Positions 6,826 through 15,043 of a DNA stretch of 34,403 bases are shown here, piece after piece. How positions within the stretch are numbered: the first letter of the stretch is position 1; each line of letters begins with the position of its first letter. The DNA lies in the NCBI GenBank assembly GCA_035656095.1, contig DASRTE010000229.1, positions 1-34,403 on the forward strand, written 5' to 3'. The notes beneath the pieces are model-generated. The model was not told the origin of the DNA. It saw only the letters and a program-made list of their open reading frames with translations, and ran no database searches. The translations under genes and the position numbers were made by a program. Source of the stretch: DASRTE01 sp035656095. Its GTDB lineage: Bacteria > Actinomycetota > Actinomycetes > Jiangellales > Jiangellaceae.

Positions 6826-8733
6826 GTGAGACGGAAGAGTGGCTCGTCCCTGCGCGTGGCGGGCGTCGTCCTCGGCGTCGCGGTCCTGATCACGTCGGCG
6901 GTCTACGTCGCCCGCGCCGTCGAGGCGGGGTCGTTGCACCGGGTCGTGTCGGCGCTGCTCGCCGATCCGGCCGGGCTGGCACTGGCGCTTCTCGTCTACG
7001 CGGGTGCCTTCGCGTTGCGGGCCTGGGCATGGCAGCGGACCTTGCCCGGCCTGCCCGCCGCTCAGGCATGGGCGGCACTGCACGTCTCCCTGCTCGCCAA
7101 CCACGTCCTGCCGCTGCGCCTCGGCGAGGCTCTTCGGGTCACCAGCGTCGTGCGCCGAACCCCGTTGCCGACAGGTGCCGTCGCGGCGTCCGCGCTGACC
7201 CTGCGGGCCGCCGACGTCCTGGCCGTCCTCGCCCTCGCCGCCGTGGCGGCGCCCACGGTGCTGGCGGCCGCCGGTCCTTGGGGAACTCTCGTGGCCGTTC
7301 TCGCTCTCGGCGGTGCCCTCGCCGGCCTGGCCTGGTCCCGCCGTCTTCATGCCGCAGGTGTTCGCGTACGCCTGCCTGGTCCTGCTCCGCTGGCGGCCAC
7401 GACGCTGGCCTGGGTGCTCGAGGCCGCCGTCGTGTGGGAGGTCGCGCGGGTGGCGGGCCTCCATCTCGGCCTGTGGCAGGCCGTCGCCGTCACCGCCGCG
7501 ACGATCGCCGCCCAGACAGTGGCCGTGACCCCGGGCGGTCTCGGCACCTACGAGGCGGCGGCGACGGCGGCGATGGTCGCACTCGGCATACCCGCCGGGG
7601 AGGCGTTCGCGGTCGCGCTCACGACACACACTGTCAAGACCGGGTACGCGCTGGCGGTCGGCACGCACGCGCTGGTCCGACCCGAACCCGGGTACTGGGG
7701 ACGGTTCCGGCTCCCAGGCCGCCTACCACCCAGACCGCGGCCGCGGATCCCCGGCCCGGACGCTCCGGTCGTCGTCATGGTTCCCGTGCACGACGAGGAG
7801 GCGACCGTCGGAGAGGTCGTGCGGACGCTGCCCCGGACCGTGCAGGGCCGTCACGTCATTGCCCTGGTGGTCGACGACGGCTCGACCGACCGCTCGGCGC
7901 AGGCGGCCCGCGACGCCGGCGCGACGGTCGTCGCCCAGCCGCGGAACCTGGGCCTGGGTGCGGCAGTGCGCCGCGGCCTGGCCGAGGCGACGGCCCTCGA
8001 CCCGGCAGCGGTGGTCTACCTCGACGCCGACCTGGAGTACGACCCGGCCGAGGTCGCGCGCCTGGCGGCCCCGGTCCTCGACGGCTCAGCTGACTACGTG
8101 GTCGGGTCGCGCTTCGACGGCGACATCCGCCGGATGCTCCCCCACCGCCGTCTGGGCAACGTTGTGCTCACGCGTTGGGTGCGCTGGATGGCCCGGCTCC
8201 CGGTCACCGACGGCCAGAGCGGGTACCGCGCGTTCTCCCCTCGCGCCGCCGCCGAGGCCGAGATCATCCATGACTACAACTACGCCCAGGTGCTGACGCT
8301 GAACCTGGTCGGCAAGGGGTTCGTCTATCGCGAGGTGCCGATCAGCTACGCGTTCCGCACCTCGGGCGCGTCGTTCGTCCGCCTGGGCCGGTACCTGTGC
8401 TCGGTGGTGCCCGCCGTGCGGCGAGAGCTCAACCGGCCGGCTGTCTCAGTCCTCGACGACGTGGCGGTCGAACCGCTCGCGGGCCGCCGTCCAGGCGTAG
8501 CGGTCGAACCGGCCGTCGTCGCGCAGCGCATCGACGGCGTCGTAGGCCATGACCAGCGCGTGATGGGTGTTGTCATGGGCGAACAGCCCCTGCCTTCCGA
8601 AGGTCACCACACGGCGGAGCATCCTGGCCCACGCGTCCACACCGGCGAGATCCTGCTCGAAGCCGACCCGGTACACCGGATAGACCTGACCGAGCCGGCG
8701 GGTCTCGACGTGCAGGCGGTTCACGGCAGGTAG
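6826..8733 (+). CDS. Flippase-like (UPF0104/LPG synthase TM) domain fused to GT2 glycosyltransferase
   Basis: This 635-aa bifunctional membrane protein starts with GTG at 6826. Residues about 10-290 form a polytopic UPF0104-type domain, with LLANHVLPLRLGEALRVTSV and the signature TPGGLGTYEAAATAAMVALG. Residues about 312-535 form a cytosolic GT2 domain of the DPM1/polyprenyl-phosphate sugar synthase kind: VVVMVPVHDEEATVGEVV, VVDDGSTDRS near residue 350, PRNLGLGAAVRRGL, and the DAD-type metal site YLDADLEYDP near residue 400. From about residue 539 the frame runs opposite the neighbouring oxidoreductase gene and looks like no known domain. No clear ribosome binding site stands at 5-10 nt; an iron box abuts the start, so the transcript may be nearly leaderless. 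It probably makes or moves a lipid-linked sugar. Confidence 0.85.
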   Translation: MRRKSGSSLRVAGVVLGVAVLITSAVYVARAVEAGSLHRVVSALLADPAGLALALLVYAGAFALRAWAWQRTLPGLPAAQAWAALHVSLLANHVLPLRLGEALRVTSVVRRTPLPTGAVAASALTLRAADVLAVLALAAVAAPTVLAAAGPWGTLVAVLALGGALAGLAWSRRLHAAGVRVRLPGPAPLAATTLAWVLEAAVVWEVARVAGLHLGLWQAVAVTAATIAAQTVAVTPGGLGTYEAAATAAMVALGIPAGEAFAVALTTHTVKTGYALAVGTHALVRPEPGYWGRFRLPGRLPPRPRPRIPGPDAPVVVMVPVHDEEATVGEVVRTLPRTVQGRHVIALVVDDGSTDRSAQAARDAGATVVAQPRNLGLGAAVRRGLAEATALDPAAVVYLDADLEYDPAEVARLAAPVLDGSADYVVGSRFDGDIRRMLPHRRLGNVVLTRWVRWMARLPVTDGQSGYRAFSPRAAAEAEIIHDYNYAQVLTLNLVGKGFVYREVPISYAFRTSGASFVRLGRYLCSVVPAVRRELNRPAVSVLDDVAVEPLAGRRPGVAVEPAVVAQRIDGVVGHDQRVMGVVMGEQPLPSEGHHTAEHPGPRVHTGEILLEADPVHRIDLTEPAGLDVQAVHGR

Positions 8734-9843
8734 GCCAGTGCGGGCCAGAGCCTCGTCGACGAGATCGCCGAGCGACTCGTCGTCGAGTCCCCAGACATCG
8801 TCGGTCATCGAGCACGGGATCTCGGCACACAAGACGGACCGGTCGGCCGGGTCGTCGGCACTGTCGCGGTAGTTGGCGGGCTCGGAGATCCGCGTGATCG
8901 GCGTCTCGAGTCCCGGCACGTAGTGTGCGTCGAACCTCGTCCACCGCCCTCCCCGGTGGACGAGGTAGACCAGCAGCATCGCCCGGAACCGCAGCCGGCT
9001 GGCCGACTCGATGTCGGCGAGCGACGGCGCGGGTCGGGAGATCCGAGCCAGGACGGGCAGCGGCAGGGTGGAGAACACGTGGCCGGCCGTGAACTGGTCG
9101 GCGTCCTGGGTGCCGACGAGGACCTCGTCCTCGACGACACGCACGCTGTCGACCTCCGCCTCGAGCCGGATCTCGGCACCCGCCGCCGACGCCGCCTCGG
9201 CCAGCGCCTCGACGATCTGGCCGAACCCGCGTCGGGGGTAGAGGTAGGTCTGCCCCTGCCCGTCGCCGCGGTTGCCACGCACGATCCGCGCGGCGATCTT
9301 CCAGGCCGTGTCGGCCGACACGCGCCGCCGGGCCTGAACGCTGCTGATGCGGTCGCCGGGAAGTCCCCACAGCTTCTGGGCGAAGGGCCCGTACAACTCG
9401 TCGTAGAGGGTCGGCCCGAGGCCCGCGCGCAGCACTCCGGCGTAGGTGTCCGCACGCGCTCTACGCAGCGGAGAGGTGGCCGACTCGCTGGCGATCCGGG
9501 CGACCAGGGGTACGGGTAGCTCGCGGGCGAGCTCGCCCGCGCGGAGCGGGAAGCCGACCCATCGGCCGGCGACCCGGAGTCGGCCGTTGCGGCGGCGGCT
9601 CTGCAGGTCGTCGCCGAGCAGCCCGCGAAGGTCCCCGAGCACACGGGGCGGCGTGGAGGGATGCAGCCGATGGGACCCGTGGTCGACCCGTACGCCCGCA
9701 ATGTCGAACGAGCCGGCCAGCCCGCCGACCCGCCCGGCCCGCTCGAGGACGGTGACCTTCAGACCGCGCCGGGCAGCGCGCAACGCCGCGGCGAGCCCAG
9801 CCGGGCCGGCGCCGAGGACGACGAGATCATACGAGCTGTTCAT
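8446..9843 (-). CDS. FAD-dependent amine oxidase-like protein (protoporphyrinogen oxidase/UDP-galactopyranose mutase-like)
   Basis: This 465-aa flavoprotein starts MNSSYDLVVLGAGPAGLAAA. The GxGxxG FAD motif is at about residues 11-16, and the second glycine-rich stretch ends in ERAGRVGGLAGSF. A later block, YGPFAQKLWGLPGDRIS, is shared by amine-oxidase-like proteins that resemble HemG/HemY and UDP-galactopyranose mutases and that often sit in polysaccharide clusters. The C-terminus has VYPVYRVGFEQDL and the FAD-contact region FGRQGLFAHDNTHHALVMAYDA. The gene converges on the flippase-GT2 gene and overlaps its 3' end by 288 bp. Because a separate HemG is already encoded in the window, a role in sugar or glycan chemistry is more likely than heme synthesis. 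The substrate is unknown. Confidence 0.85.
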   Translation of the reverse strand: MNSSYDLVVLGAGPAGLAAALRAARRGLKVTVLERAGRVGGLAGSFDIAGVRVDHGSHRLHPSTPPRVLGDLRGLLGDDLQSRRRNGRLRVAGRWVGFPLRAGELARELPVPLVARIASESATSPLRRARADTYAGVLRAGLGPTLYDELYGPFAQKLWGLPGDRISSVQARRRVSADTAWKIAARIVRGNRGDGQGQTYLYPRRGFGQIVEALAEAASAAGAEIRLEAEVDSVRVVEDEVLVGTQDADQFTAGHVFSTLPLPVLARISRPAPSLADIESASRLRFRAMLLVYLVHRGGRWTRFDAHYVPGLETPITRISEPANYRDSADDPADRSVLCAEIPCSMTDDVWGLDDESLGDLVDEALARTGLPAVNRLHVETRRLGQVYPVYRVGFEQDLAGVDAWARMLRRVVTFGRQGLFAHDNTHHALVMAYDAVDALRDDGRFDRYAWTAARERFDRHVVED

Positions 9844-9927
9844 AGGGGTGTCGCCGAGCCTAGCGCCGGCACCGGGCGCCGCACGGAGCCGCGACGATCT
9901 TCGGGTCTCCGTGTCGTCATTGATAGC

Positions 9928-9946
9928 TTAGGCTAGCCTTACTCCT
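9928..9946. promoter_or_regulatory. DtxR/IdeR-like iron box C
   Basis: The site TTAGGCTAGCCTTACTCCT matches the iron-box consensus at 13 of 19 positions, with its left 15 nt carrying nearly all the agreement. It ends 1 nt before the ATG of the FhuF-like reductase gene, in the 104-bp gap between divergent genes. Its placement matches that of box B, and the adjacent gene belongs to a family tied to iron uptake, which strengthens the call. Confidence 0.65.
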
Positions 9947-9947
9947 G

Positions 9948-10751
9948 ATGAGCATCGAGACCATCGCGGCCCGCGACCGACTCCACCCCCTCGACCTGGT
10001 GCTCGAGTCCGTCGCCGAGGTCGCACCCGGCTTCGCGCCGGCTTCGCCGGGACATGACGACGCCGCGCTGTGGTACCCGGGGAGCTGGCTCACGCACCCG
10101 GACGGATCAGCCCTGCGCGCCCTGCTCGACGACGCGGCGCGTCGATGGGACGTCGGTCCCCACGCCGCCGCCGCGCTCGCCTTCAAGGGATACGCCTGGG
10201 CGGTGACGCTTCCCGTGCTCGTCGGCTGGGCCCGGCACCGTCGGGTTCCGGTTCCCGAGACCGACCGGATCCGGGTCGGCATCTCCTCCGACATGCCGTA
10301 CGTGCGGTTCGACCTGGCCGACACCGCCGTGGCCGTGCTTCCCGACGACCCGGCCGCCGCGCACCCGGCCGCCCTGGTCGTCCGTGACCCGGCGGACCTG
10401 CTGGGCGTTGCGAAGGCTGCGCTGGTCGACGACCACCTCGCCGCCGTCGTCGCCGCACTTCACGGCGCGACCCGGGTGGGCGAACGACTCCTGTGGGGAA
10501 CGGTCGCCGAGGCGGTCGCGCAGCCCGCGCTGCTCATCCCGGACGGCACCGTGGCCGACCGGGTCGCGACCGCGCGGACGCTGCTGAACTCGTTCGGCGA
10601 GCGCGTCCGCGGCCTGGTCGACCTCGTCGAGGGTCCCGGCGGACCGCGGGTCCGTCGCCGGACCTGCTGCCTGTGGTTCACCGCCGCCGACGGCCGCGGC
10701 AGGTACTGCGCGTCGTGTTGCGTCGTCCGTCGCGACCTGCGCTCATCGTGA
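9948..10751 (+). CDS. FhuF-like (2Fe-2S) ferric iron reductase
   Basis: This 267-aa protein resembles the FhuF family, cytosolic iron-sulfur proteins that reduce ferric siderophores to release iron. The diagnostic part is the C-terminal cysteine cluster RRTCCLWF...YCASCC. C240, C241, C254 and C257 form a C-C-x12-C-x2-C pattern, close to the C-C-x10-C-x2-C of E. coli FhuF, and there is an extra C258. The N-terminal half has no clear motif beyond the family pattern (SWLTHPDGSALRALLDDAARR, HAAAALAFKGYAWAVTLPVL). The start is ATG at 9948, one base after iron box C. The box and the family agree, so expression under iron limitation is a reasonable inference. No siderophore synthesis or uptake gene is next to it. 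Confidence 0.85.
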   Translation: MSIETIAARDRLHPLDLVLESVAEVAPGFAPASPGHDDAALWYPGSWLTHPDGSALRALLDDAARRWDVGPHAAAALAFKGYAWAVTLPVLVGWARHRRVPVPETDRIRVGISSDMPYVRFDLADTAVAVLPDDPAAAHPAALVVRDPADLLGVAKAALVDDHLAAVVAALHGATRVGERLLWGTVAEAVAQPALLIPDGTVADRVATARTLLNSFGERVRGLVDLVEGPGGPRVRRRTCCLWFTAADGRGRYCASCCVVRRDLRSS

Positions 10752-10796
10752 GGTCGCGCGCCGCCGGTCGCTGAACGCACCCTCTAACCTGACCAG

Positions 10797-11522
10797 ATGA
10801 CCGGCGCCTCGCTGCCGTTCGTCGCCGACGTTCGCCGTGCCCTCGCCGCGGCCTCCGATCCGGCCAAGGCGGCGCCGATGCAGGCCTACATGAAGTCGGC
10901 GATGCCGTTCCGCGGGATTCCCAAACCCGCCCGGACGGCGGCGCTGCGGCCGGTGTTCCGGGCCCATGTGCTCGAGGACCGTGAGAGCTGGGAGGCGACC
11001 GTCCGCCTGCTCTGGGACGGCGCGGAGTTCCGCGAGGAGCGCTACGCAGCCACGGACCTGGCTCGGCACCGCCCCTACGCCTCATGGGCGACCGACGTAC
11101 GCGCGGTCGCCCTGGACGAGCATCTGATCGTCACCGGCGGATGGTGGGATCACGTCGACGAGGTCGCGATCCGGCTGGTCGGACCGCTCCTGCGCGCCCA
11201 CCCGGTTCAGATCGACCGGGTCGTGCGCCGCTGGTCTCGCGACGATGACCGCTGGCGGCGCCGGGCCGCGGTCATCTGCCAGATCGGCTCAAGGGACAGC
11301 ACGGACACCGCGCTCCTCGCCGAGTGCATCCTGGCCAACGCCGACGATCCCGACTTCTTCCTCCGCAAGGGCATCGGCTGGGCCCTGCGCGAGCACGCCA
11401 AGACCGATCCGGACTGGGTGCGCGCCTTCGTGGCCGCCTACCGGGGACTCCTGTCACCCCTGTCCACCCGCGAGGCGACGCGTACCTTGCCCCCACACCC
11501 CGACGCCCACGTCCCCGAATGA
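10797..11522 (+). CDS. DNA alkylation repair protein, AlkD-like HEAT-repeat family
   Basis: This 241-aa helical protein belongs to the AlkD-like family, DNA glycosylases built from HEAT-like repeats that remove bulky or cationic alkylated bases. Characteristic stretches are MQAYMKSAMPFRGIPKPARTA at about residues 22-42, TGGWWDHVDEVAIRLVGPLL in the middle, and FFLRKGIGWALREHAKTDPD near the C-terminus. It starts with ATG 45 bp after the FhuF-like gene. The stop codon and the last residues (PE) lie inside the left arm of a 96-nt nested palindrome. The natural C-terminus may therefore have been altered by insertion of that element. Substrate specificity cannot be read from the sequence. Confidence 0.87.
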   Translation: MTGASLPFVADVRRALAAASDPAKAAPMQAYMKSAMPFRGIPKPARTAALRPVFRAHVLEDRESWEATVRLLWDGAEFREERYAATDLARHRPYASWATDVRAVALDEHLIVTGGWWDHVDEVAIRLVGPLLRAHPVQIDRVVRRWSRDDDRWRRRAAVICQIGSRDSTDTALLAECILANADDPDFFLRKGIGWALREHAKTDPDWVRAFVAAYRGLLSPLSTREATRTLPPHPDAHVPE

Positions 11523-11608
11523 TCACGTGAAGAGGGTCTCTCCCCCCGTTGCCAGGTCTGCAGACCTGGTGAAGGACCCCCACACCCTCTTAACGTGATC
11601 ATTCGGGG
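11513..11608. repeat. 96-nt nested palindromic element (REP-like)
   Basis: Two 25-nt arms, 11513-11537 and 11584-11608, are inverted copies of each other with one mismatch (left arm CCCCGAATGATCACGT...). Between them, at the exact centre, lies a perfect 18-nt palindrome CCAGGTCTGCAGACCTGG (11552-11569). A 14-nt unpaired stretch sits on each side. The layout is symmetric: 25+14+18+14+25. The left arm contains the AlkD-like gene's stop codon. There is no T-tract after the right arm. It could be a multicopy REP-like element, a terminator or a protein-binding site. I favour a mobile palindrome, because the arms are so well preserved. Confidence 0.85.
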
Positions 11609-11691
11609 CCGGCGAAGCTTGGGCTGGACGCACCCTCGCCGGTCCGGGTTACCGGCGAGTAGCATCGGCCCCATACCTGAAGGAGGCGCTC

Positions 11692-12930
11692 GTGCCGCGT
11701 GCCATCCGCCACGTCCGCGACGTCGTGTTCGTCGACGGTGTCCGTACCCCGTTCGGCAAGGCCGGCCCGAAGGGGATGTACTACGAGACCCGCGCGGACG
11801 ACCTCGTCGTCAGATGCATCCGCGAACTACTACGACGTAACCCGCAGCTGCCGCCCGAGCGCGTCGACGACGTTGCCGTGGCCGCCACCACGCAGATCGG
11901 CGACCAGGGGCTGACCATCGGGCGCACCGCCGCCCTGCTCTCCGGCCTGCCGCGGTCGGTTCCGGGCTACGCCATCGACCGTATGTGCGCCGGCGCGATG
12001 ACGGCGGTGACGACGACGGCGGCCGGAATCGCGTTCGGTGCGTACGACGTCGTCATCGCTGCCGGCGTCGAGCACATGGGTCACCACCCGATGGGCGAGG
12101 GCGTCGATCCCAACCCGCGCTTCCTCGCCGAGAAGCTGGTGGACCCGTCTGCCCTGGTCATGGGCCAGACCGCGGAGAACCTGCACGACCGGTTCCCGCA
12201 CCTGACCAAAGAGCGGGCCGACGCGTTCGCGGCCGCCAGCCAGGCCAAGCTCGCCAAGGCTTACGCCGACGGCAACGTCCAGCCCGACCTCGTTCCCGTC
12301 GCGACCCGTAGCGCCGAGCAGGGCTGGGGCCTCGCGACCGCCGACGAGCCGCCGCGCCCGGGCACCACCGTCGAGGACCTCGCGGAACTGAAGACCCCGT
12401 TCCGTCCGCACGGCCGCGTGACGGCGGGCAACTCCGCCGGTCTCAACGACGGTGCGACGGCGGCCCTGCTGGCCTCGGCCGACGCCGCGGCGGAGCTCGG
12501 CCTGACTCCTCGCATGCGGCTGGTGTCGTACTCGTTCGCCGGTGTCGAGCCGGAGTTCATGGGCCTTGGTCCGGTGCCCGCGACGGACAAGGCGCTGACG
12601 CACGCCGGCCTGACGATGGACGACATCGGCTTGGTCGAGATCAACGAGGCGTTCGCCGTCCAGGTGCTGGCCTTCCTCGACCACTACGGCATCGCCGACG
12701 ACGACCCCCGGGTCAACCCCTACGGTGGTGCGATCGCGCTCGGACACCCGCTCGCCTCGTCCGGGGTCCGCCTGATGACCCAGCTGGCCCGGGCCTTCGA
12801 GGACCGTCCGGAGGTCAGGTACGGCATCACGACGATGTGCGTCGGCATCGGCATGGGTGGAACGGTCGTCTGGGAGAACCCCCACCACGCCGACTACGGC
12901 GCCGGTGACGCCGAGGAGGCGGCTGCCTGA
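11692..12930 (+). CDS. fadA: Acetyl-CoA C-acyltransferase (thiolase, beta-oxidation)
   Basis: This 412-aa thiolase cleaves 3-ketoacyl-CoA to acetyl-CoA and a shortened acyl-CoA in the last step of beta-oxidation. All catalytic elements are visible: the acyl-accepting cysteine C99 in IDRMCAGAMTAV, H352 in GGAIALGHPLASSG, and the second cysteine C383 in TTMCVGIGMGG. EINEAFAVQ is also present. The start is GTG at 11692, with a strong AAGGAGG (11680-11686) 5 nt upstream. Its stop overlaps the next gene's ATG by 1 nt (TGATG), so it is co-transcribed with the multifunctional FadB-type protein. Together they are the FadAB complex. No operator was seen; the preceding gap is mostly the palindromic element. 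Confidence 0.95.
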   Translation: MPRAIRHVRDVVFVDGVRTPFGKAGPKGMYYETRADDLVVRCIRELLRRNPQLPPERVDDVAVAATTQIGDQGLTIGRTAALLSGLPRSVPGYAIDRMCAGAMTAVTTTAAGIAFGAYDVVIAAGVEHMGHHPMGEGVDPNPRFLAEKLVDPSALVMGQTAENLHDRFPHLTKERADAFAAASQAKLAKAYADGNVQPDLVPVATRSAEQGWGLATADEPPRPGTTVEDLAELKTPFRPHGRVTAGNSAGLNDGATAALLASADAAAELGLTPRMRLVSYSFAGVEPEFMGLGPVPATDKALTHAGLTMDDIGLVEINEAFAVQVLAFLDHYGIADDDPRVNPYGGAIALGHPLASSGVRLMTQLARAFEDRPEVRYGITTMCVGIGMGGTVVWENPHHADYGAGDAEEAAA

Positions 12931-15038
12931 TGGCCGCGGCGGACACCACGGCGTTTCCCGGCGAGGTCGTCACCCGGGCCCTCGTCCGGTTCGTCGACCT
13001 ACCACTCGGTGCCGGCAAGGCGGCGCTGATCACTCTCGACAACGGCCACGACCACACCAAGCCCAACACCCTCGGGCCGGCCAGCCTGCTCGAGCTCGAC
13101 CGGGCACTGGACACCGCCTACGGCGAGCCCGCAGTGGTGGCGGTCTGCCTCACCGGAAAGCCGTTCATCCTGGCAGCCGGCGCCGACCTCAACGGTGTCG
13201 CGCTCGTGACCGAACGCGGGCAGGGCGTCGAGATCGCCCGCCTGGGCCACCGTGTGTTCGCTCGGCTCGGCGACGGCCCGGTCCCGACCTTCGCGTTCGT
13301 GAACGGGCTCGCACTCGGCGGGGGGCTCGAGCTGGCGCTGAACTGCACCTACCGCACGGTCCACGGGGCCGTGGCCGGAGTGGCTCTGCCCGAGACCTTC
13401 CTCGGCCTCGTCCCCGGGTGGGGCGGGTCGTGGCTGCTGCCGAACCTGGTGGGCCCGGAGAAGGCCGTCACCGTCATCGTCGAGAACGCGCTCAACCAGA
13501 ACCGGATGCTCAGGGGCCGTCAGGTCGCCGAACTCGGTATCGCCGACGCATTCCTCGACGCCGCCGACTTCCTCGAGCAGTCGTTGCTGTGGACCGCCAA
13601 GGTCATCCGTGGCGAGGTCGTCGTCGAACGCCCCGCAGTCGACCGTGACGAGAACGCCTGGGAGTCTGCGGTCGCACGAGGCCGAGCCGCCGCCGACGCG
13701 AAGGTGCACGGACAGGCTCCCGCACCGTACCGGGCACTCGAGCTGATCTCGGTGGCCCGGACGGCAACAAAGGTCGACGGCTTCGCCGCCGAGGACGAGG
13801 TTCTCGGGGACCTGGTGATGAGCGAGGAGTTCCGGTCGAGCGTCTACGCCTTCGACCTCGTGCAGCGGCGCGCCAGGCGTCCGGTCGGCGCTCCGGATCC
13901 GGGCCTTGCCCGGCCCGTCACCACGGTCGGCATCGTGGGAGCAGGTCTGATGGCCAGCCAGCTCGCGCTGCTGTTCGTCCGGCGGCTGCAGGTACCGGTG
14001 GTCCTCACCGACCTGGACCAGCCACGCGTCGACAAGGGCGTCGGGCACGTCCATGCGGAGATCGCGAAGCTCGCCGGCAAGGGCCGGATCACCACTGACC
14101 AGGCTCGCCGGCTCACCGCGCTGGTCACCGGCAGCACCGACATCGCCGCCTTCTCCGATGCCGACTTCGTCCTCGAGGCCGTCTTCGAAGAGATGAAGGT
14201 CAAGCAGCAGGTGTTCGCCGAACTGGAGGGCGTGGTCTCATCCGACTGCGTGCTGGCGACGAACACCTCCTCGCTGTCGGTCACCGAGATGGCCTCGCAG
14301 CTCGCACATCCCGAACGCGTCGTCGGCTTCCACTTCTTCAACCCGGTGGCCGTACTGCCGCTGCTCGAGGTGGTACGTGCCGAGCGGACCGACGACGCCG
14401 CACTCGCCACCGCGTTCGCGGTCGGCAAGGAGCTGAGGAAGTCCTGCGTGCTGGTCAAGGACGCTCCCGCGTTCGTGGTCAACCGGATCCTCACCCGGTT
14501 CATCGGTGAAATCACCCGAGCCGCGGACGAGGGCACGCCGCTCGAGGTCGCGGACCGCGCCGCGGCGCCGCTCGGCCTGCCGCTGTCGCCGTTCGTCCTC
14601 CTGCAACTCGTCGGTCCGGCCGTCGCGCTGCACGTCACGGAGACGATGCACGAGGCCTTTCCCGACCGGTTCGCGGTCTCGGAGAACCTGCGCCGGCTGG
14701 TGACCGCCGGCAAGCCGGGAATCTGGTCGTGGGACGACCAGGGCCGGCCCTATCTCGACGACGACACGCGGGCCCTGTTCGAGCAGGGCGACACGGTTCG
14801 CACCGAGGCGGAGGTGCTCGAGAACGCCCTGACCGGGATGGCACAGGAGATCAGGCTGATGCTGGACGACGGCGTGGTGGCCGAGCCCCAGGACGTCGAC
14901 CTGTGCCTGCTGCTCGGCGCCGGCTGGCCATTCCACCTGGGCGGCATCACGCCCTACCTTGACCGCACCGGCGTCGCAGAAAGGGCCACCGGCCGCCGGT
15001 TCCTCCCACCCGGGGTCGCCAGCGTGCCGACCATGTAA
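12930..15038 (+). CDS. fadB: Multifunctional beta-oxidation protein: enoyl-CoA hydratase / 3-hydroxyacyl-CoA dehydrogenase
   Basis: This 702-aa fusion carries out the hydration and NAD-dependent dehydrogenation steps of beta-oxidation. The N-terminal crotonase domain (about residues 25-290) has the two catalytic glutamates: E134 in ALGGGLELALNC and E155 in VALPETFLGLVPGWGG. The dehydrogenase domain starts near residue 330 with VGIVGAGLMASQLALLF (NAD-binding) and continues with ATNTSSLSVTEMA and the signature HFFNP near residue 467. KDAPAFVVNRILTRF begins the C-terminal helical domains. Length and domain order fit actinobacterial FadB proteins. Translation is coupled to the thiolase stop. It ends 5 nt before the convergent VapC gene. 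Confidence 0.95.
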   Translation: MAAADTTAFPGEVVTRALVRFVDLPLGAGKAALITLDNGHDHTKPNTLGPASLLELDRALDTAYGEPAVVAVCLTGKPFILAAGADLNGVALVTERGQGVEIARLGHRVFARLGDGPVPTFAFVNGLALGGGLELALNCTYRTVHGAVAGVALPETFLGLVPGWGGSWLLPNLVGPEKAVTVIVENALNQNRMLRGRQVAELGIADAFLDAADFLEQSLLWTAKVIRGEVVVERPAVDRDENAWESAVARGRAAADAKVHGQAPAPYRALELISVARTATKVDGFAAEDEVLGDLVMSEEFRSSVYAFDLVQRRARRPVGAPDPGLARPVTTVGIVGAGLMASQLALLFVRRLQVPVVLTDLDQPRVDKGVGHVHAEIAKLAGKGRITTDQARRLTALVTGSTDIAAFSDADFVLEAVFEEMKVKQQVFAELEGVVSSDCVLATNTSSLSVTEMASQLAHPERVVGFHFFNPVAVLPLLEVVRAERTDDAALATAFAVGKELRKSCVLVKDAPAFVVNRILTRFIGEITRAADEGTPLEVADRAAAPLGLPLSPFVLLQLVGPAVALHVTETMHEAFPDRFAVSENLRRLVTAGKPGIWSWDDQGRPYLDDDTRALFEQGDTVRTEAEVLENALTGMAQEIRLMLDDGVVAEPQDVDLCLLLGAGWPFHLGGITPYLDRTGVAERATGRRFLPPGVASVPTM

Positions 15039-15043
15039 CGGCT

